The position numbers and the translations under genes are program-made. Shown piece by piece: positions 1 through 7,252 of a DNA stretch of 16,798 nucleotides. The notes under the pieces were generated by a model that saw only the letters and a program-made list of their open reading frames with translations, did no database searches and was not told where the DNA came from. Every line of letters starts with the position of its first letter. Position 1 is the stretch's first letter. The stretch comes from Patescibacteria group bacterium (GTDB taxonomy: Bacteria; Patescibacteriota; Microgenomatia; Levybacterales; UBA12049), in NCBI GenBank assembly GCA_018900295.1, contig JAHIGH010000175.1:1-16798 (forward strand). The letters are read 5' to 3'.

Positions 1-1619
1 CTTCCTATGCTTATTATATCAGCAATGAGACGGAGCCGCGTCTGCGTAAACTTGATTTGCAGGTCGTGGTTGCCATTTTCGACAAAAAAGGTTATGACGC
101 CGCGGTTATTCGCATCCTGATACTGAATATCTACAGGCTTGTCATCTACCAAAACCTGCCAACCGGGAAAATATAACGTATTTTCCCTTATTCCGGCATT
201 TACCGCATTTGATATTTTGTATTGATGTACCGTTGCTGTTCTTTTGCCTTCAATAATTTCCGCTTGTCCCTGAATAACTTCCACATGGGACTTGGGCAGC
301 TTTTCCATGAATCTTACCGACCATACAGGAGCGCTTTCACCGGTATCGGTTGTTCCCGGGTAGACAGATGTATAAAAACTTTCCGGCTTGTAAAGATACC
401 CCTTCGCGTGCCAGTAGTCTTTGTTAAGAAATAAAATACCAGCTGTGATAATAATTATCGATATAGAAATTCGTGATGTGAGGTTGACAGAGGTAGATAG
501 TTTTTTATTAAACAGTATCTTGGGAATAAAAGAAACTGCGATTGCTCCTAAGACCGAGGAGGCAAATACCGCTACTGAGAGAAACCGCCAGGGAAATTGA
601 AACTTTTGGATAAGCGTTAATTTTTGCCAAATTATTTGTGAGTTTTTATCTATTAAGACCAATGATGTAATAAAAATTAATAGTAAACCTGTGACCATTA
701 TCCATAATTTATTTTTCTTTTTATACAGATAAAGACATAACGGAATTGATGATAGGACGCTTAGCCAATGTAAAACGCCTACTTGTACAGAAAATGTACC
801 TGATCCGCCATAATTCCATAATCCATATATAAATTGATGAAACGAGACGAAATTATTTTCGAATCCGCCTTTGGTTACTATATCTCTTAAGGTGTATTTC
901 CCTTCCATAAATGCCGGAAGCCAGAAAAAAGCGGAAAGGGCGAAACCGAGAAGAAAGATGTAGGATGTATGACGTAAGATGTATGACTTTTGTTGAGATT
1001 GTGATATTAAATAAACAGCGTAAAGAATAATTATCGGAAGAAACATGAGACTAATGGCGTTGTGGGAGAGGATGAAGCCAGCCAAAGAAAGTGATCCCAG
1101 CAATAAATATTTATAGGAATATTTTTTTGATAATTTTAAAAGAAAATATAAAATGAGCGGCGGAAAAACAAAAGCAACGTGTTCGCCTATCGCTCCCCTG
1201 ACATACAGATCAATAAACCTATATGGCGCGAATATGTATAACAAACTGCCAGTAAAAGCCGCTTCTTTGGAAAGAAATTCTTTAAGCCACAGAAACATTG
1301 CCAATCCACTGAGGATGTAGGCAACAGCGAAAACTAATTTGGTACTGTCCACAAAAGAGAAGCCAAGCGCGTGAAATAATGAGGCTATATACGAAGGAAG
1401 CGGATAAAGGAACATCAGTATCGGATGTCCGTAGCCCCAATTTAGATTGGGTGCCCAGCGCGGAACCAGGACGCCTTCTTGGAGATTTTGATAAAAATTA
1501 GCAATACGCGCTACATGGTCCTGGCCGTCATGAGTTACGGGAAGTCCCGGATTTATCAAATCTGTAAGAGGAATAAAAGATATTATTAATAAAAGAATAA
1601 ATAAAAATTTTGTTTTCAT
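1..1619 (-). CDS. PTPS-related / YfhO-like multi-membrane protein, C-terminus cut by window edge
   Basis: The frame is open from an ATG at 1619 to the left edge (539 residues visible, stop outside the window). I translated it by hand from the complement and found no stop. It starts with a hydrophobic signal-anchor and then an exposed loop containing HDGQDHVARI and RWAPNLNWGYGHP. A later stretch reads APYRFIDLYVRGAIGEH. These resemble the PTPS-related membrane family (Pfam PF10131) and YfhO-type proteins, which are GT-C-like and thought to act in cell-surface glycan assembly. Several further hydrophobic segments follow, then a C-terminal soluble part with YFPGWQVLVDDKPV and an HDLQIKFTQTRLR stretch, typical of the YfhO-like end domain. 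The start overlaps the stop of the upstream gene as ATGA (1616-1619), so translation is probably coupled. Family assignment is by remembered motifs; the sugar substrate is unknown. Confidence 0.75.
   Translation of the reverse strand, partial: MKTKFLFILLLIISFIPLTDLINPGLPVTHDGQDHVARIANFYQNLQEGVLVPRWAPNLNWGYGHPILMFLYPLPSYIASLFHALGFSFVDSTKLVFAVAYILSGLAMFLWLKEFLSKEAAFTGSLLYIFAPYRFIDLYVRGAIGEHVAFVFPPLILYFLLKLSKKYSYKYLLLGSLSLAGFILSHNAISLMFLPIIILYAVYLISQSQQKSYILRHTSYIFLLGFALSAFFWLPAFMEGKYTLRDIVTKGGFENNFVSFHQFIYGLWNYGGSGTFSVQVGVLHWLSVLSSIPLCLYLYKKKNKLWIMVTGLLLIFITSLVLIDKNSQIIWQKLTLIQKFQFPWRFLSVAVFASSVLGAIAVSFIPKILFNKKLSTSVNLTSRISISIIIITAGILFLNKDYWHAKGYLYKPESFYTSVYPGTTDTGESAPVWSVRFMEKLPKSHVEVIQGQAEIIEGKRTATVHQYKISNAVNAGIRENTLYFPGWQVLVDDKPVDIQYQDANNRGVITFFVENGNHDLQIKFTQTRLRLIADIISIG
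962..989. repeat. Imperfect 14-bp tandem duplication inside the PTPS-related gene
   Basis: Two adjacent 14-bp units (962-975 and 976-989) match at 12 of 14 positions around the shared core GATGTATGAC, and a partial third match precedes them. On the minus strand this encodes the SYILRHTSYI stretch at the edge of a membrane segment. Fourteen is not a multiple of three, so gain or loss of one unit would shift the frame. Confidence 0.5.
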
Positions 1620-3259
1620 CCTTCAACAATAACGATAGCAGGTTTGCCATCAAGATAATTAATTGTTTTGAGAATATTCCCACCCCTCTCAAAATCCTGA
1701 GGCCTGCCTATATACAGAATATCAGAACTTCTTTCTTCATTTGCCCAATCTATGGGGCGGAATTCGTATTTATCAAATTTGTGACTTTCCAGAAAACCTC
1801 CCGAAGCATTTCCAGCCATCTGATATAACTCCGGAGGATATTTTAGATAAAACAAAAAGAACATGTGCGACTGATCAAATGGCGCCCTATCAGAGACAAC
1901 AATTTTTTTATATTTACTATTTATTTCTTGGACATATGATACTGTTTCTTTATATCCGTATTGCCATTCCTGCGAGGTAAAATAATTTTGCTGAACAAAA
2001 TATTGATTGAGATAATAGACAAAATTAAAGGCAGCGAACAAGCCAACTCCGCTAAATATTAGATATCTTATGCCAAACGATTTATATTTATTAAAGAATA
2101 AAAACGAATTAATGATACCTAAAGCTACGAAAATCTGAAAAGTGGGGAGAAAATTAAGAGTCCTCACGGAATGCGGAACCCCATTGGTCACAGCCGCAGG
2201 AACAGGGGCAAGTAAAAACCAGGCAAAGATCAATAACTTTGTTTTTGTTGTAAATTTATTAAATATCAGCGAATAAATTCCAATCAATAAAAACGGCAAT
2301 TCCCAAAGATATAGAAGCGCCATTGAAGGCGCGTGATGCCTTGCCAGATCGCCCCTGATAAATAACCAGTTGAGATCGAAATGGGACAAATAGCCTGACA
2401 TAATTTCCCGCGAGTAAGCTACCCACCTATTATGAAACAAAACACCTGTTATATTGCCGTTATTTTTATCGTCAATATATCTTTTTTGAGTTTCATTTTT
2501 TAAGGTTGTCGGTTCAGAAAAAATACTTACCCCTTTGAAACGATAAAGCGACTTTGTATTTGTGGTAATATTTATAGCCAGAGGAAGGATGGTAATTATT
2601 CCGACCAAAAGCGCTCCAATTAAATATTTTTTGGGTATCGCAAAAACTTGTTTCCATAATATAGCTATAAAAGCAAGAGCTAAAAGCGGTGTAAATACCC
2701 TATCACTTTGGTAGACCGAGAGATTGAGTCCGAAAAATAATGCTGATAGAATTAAAAATATGGGTTTTTTCAGACCTTTTAAAAAGAAATATGCGCCAAA
2801 GACATTGAATGCAACACCGGTATTAGTTTCAAAAGCTACGCGCGAGAACTGAATCGACATAGGGGAAATCGCCAAAAGAAAGCTCGTTAAAAGAGCGATG
2901 TCTTTTTTTTTGAATAATTCCTTTATTAAAAAATATGAGGCCAGAACAGTAAGTATGCCTAAAATTGCCGATGGCAACCGGACAGAAATAATATCTACTC
3001 CGAATAAGGGAATTAAAGGCGCAATAAAATACATATACAGAGCAGGTTTGTAGTCATCAAAAGATCGCAGAACAATGGGCATAAATTTACCGTATTCATC
3101 CCGACCGGTTTGAAGTATGGAATACGCATTATAACCAAGCGCTGCTTCGTCCCAATCAGGAGAAGAGGGAACAATGCCAAGCCGGTACAAACGCAGAAAT
3201 GACGCAGCCAGAATAATAAACAGTAATAAAACGGGAGTTAATAATTTTTTATTTTTCAT
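1616..3259 (-). CDS. GT39-type (PMT/ArnT-like) membrane glycosyltransferase, paralog B
   Basis: 547 residues. An N-terminal membrane segment is followed by the first exposed loop with D37-E38 in PDWDEAALGYNAYS and a downstream SFDDYKPALYMY. This is the arrangement of GT39/PMT_2 (PF13231) enzymes, where acidic residues of this loop are catalytic. Many hydrophobic helices follow, then a soluble C-terminal domain (EWQYGYKETVSYVQEINSKY, LYIGRPQDF). The family moves a sugar from a polyprenyl-phosphate donor to protein, lipid or glycan outside the membrane; the acceptor here is unknown. It is a clear paralog of the genes at 3256-4947 and 14614-16281. The ATG at 3259 overlaps the upstream stop as ATGA and no Shine-Dalgarno is visible, so coupling is likely. 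Its stop overlaps the next gene in the same way. Confidence 0.82.
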   Translation of the reverse strand: MKNKKLLTPVLLLFIILAASFLRLYRLGIVPSSPDWDEAALGYNAYSILQTGRDEYGKFMPIVLRSFDDYKPALYMYFIAPLIPLFGVDIISVRLPSAILGILTVLASYFLIKELFKKKDIALLTSFLLAISPMSIQFSRVAFETNTGVAFNVFGAYFFLKGLKKPIFLILSALFFGLNLSVYQSDRVFTPLLALAFIAILWKQVFAIPKKYLIGALLVGIITILPLAINITTNTKSLYRFKGVSIFSEPTTLKNETQKRYIDDKNNGNITGVLFHNRWVAYSREIMSGYLSHFDLNWLFIRGDLARHHAPSMALLYLWELPFLLIGIYSLIFNKFTTKTKLLIFAWFLLAPVPAAVTNGVPHSVRTLNFLPTFQIFVALGIINSFLFFNKYKSFGIRYLIFSGVGLFAAFNFVYYLNQYFVQQNYFTSQEWQYGYKETVSYVQEINSKYKKIVVSDRAPFDQSHMFFLFYLKYPPELYQMAGNASGGFLESHKFDKYEFRPIDWANEERSSDILYIGRPQDFERGGNILKTINYLDGKPAIVIVEG

Positions 3260-4947
3260 AATGTATAAGCGACCATGACTTCGCTGCCATCGATGGCTGT
3301 GAATCTCTTAAGTATTTTTGAGTTTTTGGGAACATCGACCGGAGAATCAATAAAAAGAATATCCTTATCCCCTGTTTTTGTTAACGAATCTTTATCAAAA
3401 TAATATTTGTTAAAGCTTAATACTTTTACAAAACCATAAGAATCTCTTTGTATAACTGCCTCTTTTCTAAAAAGTTGAGGATCATATTTTTTGTAAAAAA
3501 GCGTGTAAATGTATGGCCTGCCCAATTCTTTTGTGAGATATATCTTGCTGTATTTCTTTTCAACTTCCTCTATGTAGGAAATTGCATCTTTGTAACCGTA
3601 TTGCCATTCACGGGAATAGGCTTTTGGGTAATGGGTGTAATAATCTTCCATATAATAAGCAACGTTAAAGATCGCAAATAACAAATAACAAATAACAAAT
3701 AACAAAGTAGGAATAGGAGATAGATTTTTGTATTTTTTAATTAATAAGAATGTGTGAACAATACCGTAGGCAACAATGATCTGAAATGTGGGGAGTGCGG
3801 CCTCTATACGTAGAGCATGAGGAGTTTCACGTGCTGTGGCAGCAGGAATGATACCAACAAGAAGCCAAAAAGGAATAATCCACCAGTTCTTTTCCCTTTT
3901 GCGAATCAAAAATAAAATGCCAATAATAAGAAAAGGTAATTCAAAAATATAAAGCTGCCCTGTTGATTGAGTTGAGAATTTGGGATTGCCGTCGCCTTTG
4001 ACGAACAAAAATTCGGGCGAGAGATTGTCGAAGTAATGCCTGAAATATTCAACGCTGTAGGCAAAACGACGATTGTGAATTATTTTGGACCACCACGCGT
4101 TTTGATCGTTTGCGATTTCCTGATTGGTTTTTTTGATAACGTCAATGTCGGAGAAAATATTCACCTCTTTAAAGCGCAGACTTGCTTGGGGCGTAAAAAG
4201 AAAAGGGATTACGGGAAGGATGAAGAGCAAACCTACGACTATTGATATAATGAGCGCTTTTTTCATGCTGAATAATTTTTTCCAAAAAACAAGCGCGAGA
4301 CCGAGGAGTAAAATAGGCCCAATTATTCTTGAGGTATTAAATGTGTTGAATGCTGCAACAAAACTGACAATAGATAAAACCAAATACCACTGGTTGCGAT
4401 GTATGGCCTCTAAAAATAACCATACTCCTGCAACTAAAAAAAAGGTCGCGACATTGGCCTCAAAAGCTGCGCGCGAAAGCATAATATGCCAGGGAGAGAT
4501 GGCCAGTAAGGCTGCCGCTGTCATCGCGAGCGACTGATAAGGAGCGTGGCGATCCCCTGCGAGATTGCTTCGTCGCTGCTCTCCTCGCAATGACAAAATA
4601 GAAGATTTTTCAAATATTCTCTTGGTTAAAAAGTAGGTAAGCAAAACAGTGAGCGTGCCGAATAGGGCGGAAGGAAAGCGAACGGCGAACTCGTTCAGGC
4701 CAAAGAACTTCACAGGTAAAATACTTAAATAAGCATATAAAGGAGGCTTGAAGTCTCCGAATGATTCCAGATAATCGTATGGCAGAAATCTTCCAAACTC
4801 ATCTTTGCCGTCAATGCCGAGAGAATACGCGTTATATCCCCAGGCAACTTCATCCCAGGTCAAAGAAGGCGGATTGGTTCCGAGCTGGAAAAAACGGAGA
4901 AAGGCAGCTACTAAGATAATTATTACTAATAATATTTTACTTTTCAT
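3256..4947 (-). CDS. GT39-type (PMT/ArnT-like) membrane glycosyltransferase, paralog A, with in-frame palindrome insert
   Basis: 563 residues and the first gene of the minus-strand operon. The N-terminal membrane anchor is followed by LTWDEVAWGYNAYS (D32-E33) and SFGDFKPPLYAY (D65, K67), the first-loop signature of PMT_2/GT39 enzymes. A multi-helix body ends in a soluble domain containing EWQYGYKDAISYIEEVEKKY. Its likely role is transfer of a sugar from a polyprenyl-phosphate carrier on the outer membrane face; donor and acceptor cannot be read from sequence. Two oddities are seen. A palindromic repeat adds about 19-23 residues (SLRGEQRRSNLAGD and so on) before the conserved AALLAISP, relative to the two paralogs. 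A four-unit heptanucleotide repeat encodes part of a late membrane helix. ATG 4947 lies about 16 nt downstream of the predicted transcription start, with no Shine-Dalgarno. Confidence 0.83.
   Translation of the reverse strand: MKSKILLVIIILVAAFLRFFQLGTNPPSLTWDEVAWGYNAYSLGIDGKDEFGRFLPYDYLESFGDFKPPLYAYLSILPVKFFGLNEFAVRFPSALFGTLTVLLTYFLTKRIFEKSSILSLRGEQRRSNLAGDRHAPYQSLAMTAAALLAISPWHIMLSRAAFEANVATFFLVAGVWLFLEAIHRNQWYLVLSIVSFVAAFNTFNTSRIIGPILLLGLALVFWKKLFSMKKALIISIVVGLLFILPVIPFLFTPQASLRFKEVNIFSDIDVIKKTNQEIANDQNAWWSKIIHNRRFAYSVEYFRHYFDNLSPEFLFVKGDGNPKFSTQSTGQLYIFELPFLIIGILFLIRKREKNWWIIPFWLLVGIIPAATARETPHALRIEAALPTFQIIVAYGIVHTFLLIKKYKNLSPIPTLLFVICYLLFAIFNVAYYMEDYYTHYPKAYSREWQYGYKDAISYIEEVEKKYSKIYLTKELGRPYIYTLFYKKYDPQLFRKEAVIQRDSYGFVKVLSFNKYYFDKDSLTKTGDKDILFIDSPVDVPKNSKILKRFTAIDGSEVMVAYTL
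3676..3703. repeat. Four tandem copies of a 7-bp unit inside GT39 paralog A
   Basis: Four perfect units of AAATAAC on the plus strand (TTTGTTA family on the coding strand), followed by a partial AAA. They encode the hydrophobic LLFVICYLLF of a membrane helix. The unit length is not divisible by three, so losing or gaining one unit would frameshift the enzyme, while three units (21 bp) would keep the frame. Confidence 0.85.
4519..4595. repeat. Dispersed-type palindromic repeat inserted in frame in GT39 paralog A
   Basis: A 77-bp element with 12-bp terminal inverted repeats (TGTCATCGCGAG at 4519-4530 and CTCGCAATGACA at 4584-4595, one mismatch). The inner part contains GAGATTGCTTCGTCGCTG. This resembles a small palindromic repeat that I recall from many unrelated bacterial genomes, usually intergenic. 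Here it is read through on the minus strand as SLRGEQRRSNLAGD...SLAMTA with no stop. The two paralogous genes lack the corresponding residues. Confidence 0.75.
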
Positions 4948-4969
4948 TTATATTTTTGAGTTATATTGA

Positions 4970-4978
4970 ATTATAGCA
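4970..4978 (-). promoter_or_regulatory. Extended -10 promoter of the GT39/PTPS operon
   Basis: On the minus strand the sequence reads TGCTATAAT, a perfect TATAAT hexamer (4975-4970) with the extended-10 TG. Predicted transcription start is near 4963, leaving about 16 nt of leader before ATG 4947. No good -35 is seen at the usual spacing; an extended -10 can work without one. Confidence 0.6.
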
Positions 4979-4990
4979 AAAAATAAACTC

Positions 4991-4999
4991 TGTTATAAT
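4991..4999 (+). promoter_or_regulatory. Extended -10 promoter of the DUF2079 gene, probable leaderless start
   Basis: TGTTATAAT is a perfect TATAAT hexamer (4994-4999) with an extended-10 TG. Standard spacing puts +1 at 5006, which is the first base of the GTG start codon, so the mRNA is predicted to have no leader. No convincing -35 is present. The promoter lies back to back with the one for the divergent glycosyltransferase operon, about 20 bp apart. Confidence 0.6.
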
Positions 5000-5005
5000 T
5001 GTATC

Positions 5006-6424
5006 GTGTTCTATAAAAATAAAATAGCTTTTTTTGTTGCTTTCTTTCTTTCTTTTCTTTACGCATTTGCAGGCAGCATAGTGTCAGTTATCCGGTATTG
5101 GCAGTACGAAGTATTTTATTTCGATTTTGGGATTTTTGATACGGCAATATGGAATGTTTCGCGCTTCTCTCTTCCTATTATTGATCATATAGCTCTGGGA
5201 GAAAAGATAATATTTGCCGATCATTTCAGTCCAAGTATTTTTATACTTGCCCCTCTTTTTTGGTTCTTTCCTTACAGCGAAACGCTTTTTGTTGCGCAAG
5301 CAAGTATGGTGGCAGCAAGCGGTTTTGTTCTTTTTTTGATCGCACGACATGTATTGAAAAACTCTTTTTACGCAATCAGTATCATGTCGGGCTACTTTCT
5401 TTTTGTCGGTTTGCAAAACGCAGTAATTACTGATTTTCATGAGGTTACAATAGCAACGCTATTTTTGATGCTTACTTTTTTATATATCGTTAAAAAAAAG
5501 AAAAAAATGTATTTTTTAGTTCTTTTACTCCTTTTGGGCAGCAAGGAATCAATGTTCTTATTAGGAATTGGAGTAAGCATAGCGCTTTTCTTTATACGGC
5601 CTTCATGGCGAAAGATCGCGTATAGTACCCTTATTATTTCTTTATTGTGGGGTTTAGCCAGTATAAAGCTCATCATTCCATTCTTTTCGGAAGGAAGGTA
5701 TTTCTATGAAACGCAATTATCCCCAAATCCTATTGCTATTTTTTCTTCTTTTTTTGATTCCCCAATAAAACAACACACTTTGCTATATACATTCTTAAGT
5801 TTTGGATTCTTGCCACTTCTTAGCCCTGTTTTTTGGCCACTTATTTTTCAGGATTTTCTTGTCCGTTTTTATCCCGCTAGCTTCACAACACGATGGGACA
5901 TGGGACTCCACTATAGCGCACTGATTGCCGTAATCATGGGACTTGCATCTGTTTATTCCGTTGCTTTTTTGAAGGGAAGATTGAAATCCAAGGCTATGCT
6001 CGTAATCATGATCGCTTTTTTGCTTAACGCAGTTTTTCTTTATCGATTCATACTACGGGGACCGTTCGGACTTTTTTATAATCCGGCTTTTTATGCACAT
6101 ACTAAAGATTTTGCTTTTTTGGATAATGTAGTGAAAAAAATTCCACGTAACGCATCCGTGATGACGCAAAATAATCTTGCTTCTCATTTTACCCATCAAA
6201 AAGTATGGTTGCTACAAGCAGAAAACAGGCCAGCTGATCAAGAATACTATACACAGAAACAACCTGATTATATTCTCATTGATAATCGTGCGGGGCAAAA
6301 CCCTAATAATTATTGGGGAGTGAAAGACATGAATTTTTTGTTAAATACCTTGAGAAACGACAATAAATATAAACTTATTTACAAAAGCAGCGGACAATTT
6401 CTTTTCGGGAAGGTTGGGAGATAA
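5006..6424 (+). CDS. DUF2079-family integral membrane protein
   Basis: 472 residues starting at GTG 5006. After the first membrane helix comes YFDFGIFDTAIWNVSR (D40, D45), then HFSPSIFILAPLFWFFP and a VAQAS stretch. This order matches the DUF2079 (PF09852) predicted membrane protein family. A run of hydrophobic helices follows, and the soluble C-terminal part contains NASVMTQNNLASHFTHQ and PDYILIDNRAG. DUF2079 proteins look like GT-C-fold glycosyltransferases, but their reaction has not to my knowledge been established; the location beside GT39 genes fits a role in surface glycan assembly. The start is supported by the consensus -10 box exactly one promoter spacing upstream and by the absence of any earlier in-frame codon giving a sensible N-terminus. 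The gene is transcribed alone, divergent from the GT39 operon. Confidence 0.78.
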   Translation: MFYKNKIAFFVAFFLSFLYAFAGSIVSVIRYWQYEVFYFDFGIFDTAIWNVSRFSLPIIDHIALGEKIIFADHFSPSIFILAPLFWFFPYSETLFVAQASMVAASGFVLFLIARHVLKNSFYAISIMSGYFLFVGLQNAVITDFHEVTIATLFLMLTFLYIVKKKKKMYFLVLLLLLGSKESMFLLGIGVSIALFFIRPSWRKIAYSTLIISLLWGLASIKLIIPFFSEGRYFYETQLSPNPIAIFSSFFDSPIKQHTLLYTFLSFGFLPLLSPVFWPLIFQDFLVRFYPASFTTRWDMGLHYSALIAVIMGLASVYSVAFLKGRLKSKAMLVIMIAFLLNAVFLYRFILRGPFGLFYNPAFYAHTKDFAFLDNVVKKIPRNASVMTQNNLASHFTHQKVWLLQAENRPADQEYYTQKQPDYILIDNRAGQNPNNYWGVKDMNFLLNTLRNDNKYKLIYKSSGQFLFGKVGR

Positions 6425-6510
6425 TGATGTTCAAAAGTGATAAAAATCTTTCTTGGAGCCAAATGTTTCGCATTCCGGATGCGTGAAGCTAGTCCATAGA
6501 ATTTCCCCTT

Positions 6511-6561
6511 CTTGACATTGCTTATCTCTTTTTGTTCTCCTGTCCTTTTTTTCTCAAGTTC
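6511..6561 (+). repeat. Degraded copy of the Rhs promoter/signal-peptide sequence
   Basis: Within the 161-bp gap 6425-6585. Bases 6511-6534 match 7253-7276 at 23 of 24 positions, and 6531-6561 match 7311-7342 with one substitution and one missing T. Relative to the intact copy, 38 bp are missing between two TTTTTG hexamers, which removes the -10 box and the GTG start. Only the TTGACA (6512-6517) survives, so this copy should be inactive. The rest of the gap holds a short hairpin (6469-6483, CGCAT/ATGCG arms) without a T-run, and nothing else that I recognise. Confidence 0.8.
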
Positions 6562-6585
6562 AAATTAGGATATAAACTCGTACTA

Positions 6586-6879
6586 TTAGGCTAATTTTAG
6601 CTCTATCTTTTTCCCCATCGCTTGAGCAAGGGACATGATGGTTTGCAGAGTTGCGTTTCTAGATCCTGATTCAATTTTTGTAATTGTAGTTCTTGGAATA
6701 TGGGACAAATGAGCCAGCTTTTCCTGCGTAAATCCAAGCCTCTCTCTATTTTTTCTTAAAGTAACAACAAGTTTGTAATATTTTTTCTCAGCATCTACAA
6801 ATTTACGTTCGTCTTTTGTAGTATTACGGCTAAGATTTTTTAAATTGATTGTTTGTTTCTTTAGTTTTATCGTGTTCAT
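6586..6879 (-). CDS. XRE-family antitoxin (HigA-like) of a toxin-antitoxin pair
   Basis: 97 residues. The C-terminal two thirds form a helix-turn-helix of the XRE/Cro-CI class: LRKNRERLGFTQEKLAHLSH, then the recognition-helix stretch IPRTTITKIESGSRNATLQT. The N-terminal ~35 residues are charged and not assigned. It lies 2 bp after the toxin gene. The Shine-Dalgarno AAGGAG (6890-6885) is embedded in the toxin's last codons, 5 nt before ATG 6879; this is the clearest ribosome-binding site in the window. In this family the antitoxin neutralises the toxin and represses the shared promoter by DNA binding. The toxin-first order is typical of HigBA-type systems. Whether this pair is a functional addiction module cannot be told from sequence. 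Confidence 0.85.
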   Translation of the reverse strand: MNTIKLKKQTINLKNLSRNTTKDERKFVDAEKKYYKLVVTLRKNRERLGFTQEKLAHLSHIPRTTITKIESGSRNATLQTIMSLAQAMGKKIELKLA

Positions 6880-6881
6880 AG

Positions 6882-7202
6882 CTACTCCTTATAGTCAACT
6901 AATCTTTTTATTGCTTTATCTAACTCTATTATCGGTGTCTTTTGTGTTTTTTTGGCAAAGGCGCAAAGAATAATTATTGAATCTTTACCAATGTACGCAT
7001 ATAATGCTCGCCATTGCCCATTTTGTCTTACTCGTATTTCGAATAAATCTATCCTACCGGAAAGCTTTTTTCCAAAAGGCTCTTCTAATTTCCCGTCTTC
7101 TTCTAGTATTTCAAAAAGCGCTTGAAATTTTAATTGGACTGTCCGAGAAAATTTTCTTAGCTCTTTCTCTGCCCGCTTATCAATTAAGACAGCTTTCCTC
7201 AC
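6882..7202 (-). CDS. Gp49-like / HigB-RelE superfamily toxin (DUF891 type)
   Basis: 106 residues if started at GTG 7202. The sequence matches the phage Gp49-like family (PF05973): LFEIRVRQNGQWRALYAY (R57, R59, R65) followed by LCAFAKKTQKTP (F82-P90) and a basic C-terminal helix ending in VDYKE. Members are RelE-fold, usually ribosome-dependent mRNA interferases. A longer reading from TTG 7238 is possible, but that TTG is the first half of a perfect TTGACA -35 box. The GTG sits 7 nt after the matching -10, so the short form is preferred and the mRNA is probably leaderless. It is followed after 2 bp by the XRE antitoxin gene, and is divergent from the Rhs toxin operon with its -35 only 15 bp away. 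Confidence 0.85.
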   Translation of the reverse strand: MRKAVLIDKRAEKELRKFSRTVQLKFQALFEILEEDGKLEEPFGKKLSGRIDLFEIRVRQNGQWRALYAYIGKDSIIILCAFAKKTQKTPIIELDKAIKRLVDYKE

Positions 7203-7238
7203 GTATGTGATTGTGTCATAAATGGAACGTCTTGTCAA
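7203..7238 (-). promoter_or_regulatory. Promoter of the toxin-antitoxin operon
   Basis: On the minus strand: TTGACA (7238-7233), a 17-bp spacer ending in TGA, and CACAAT (7215-7210; 4/6 consensus with extended TG). Seven bases later comes GTG 7202. An imperfect inverted repeat, TATGTGA-N3-TGTCATA (7204-7220), covers the -10 and is a plausible operator for the XRE antitoxin, though the match is weak. Confidence 0.6.
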
Positions 7239-7252
7239 ATCTTTTTTACCTC

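Noticed and set aside
4124..4537. Plus-strand open frame of 137 codons opposite GT39 paralog A
   Set aside because: The minus-strand glycosyltransferase is supported by motifs and paralogs over the same bases. The plus-strand frame has no family signature.
4519..4595. Inverted repeats of a small transposable element with its own transposase
   Set aside because: The element is only 77 bp with no coding capacity. It fits a small dispersed palindrome, not an insertion sequence, and no transposase is present in the window.
6469..6483. Short hairpin downstream of the DUF2079 gene as a terminator
   Set aside because: The stem is 5-7 bp and no T-run follows, so it is not a convincing intrinsic terminator.
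6563..6600. ATTAGG-containing sequences near the antitoxin stop as further pieces of the promoter repeat
   Set aside because: Only about nine bases match, and part is explained by antitoxin codons. Chance similarity in AT-rich DNA is more likely.
7203..7238. TTG start giving a 118-residue Gp49-like toxin
   Set aside because: The TTG is part of the TTGACA of the operon's own promoter, and the family homology begins after GTG 7202.
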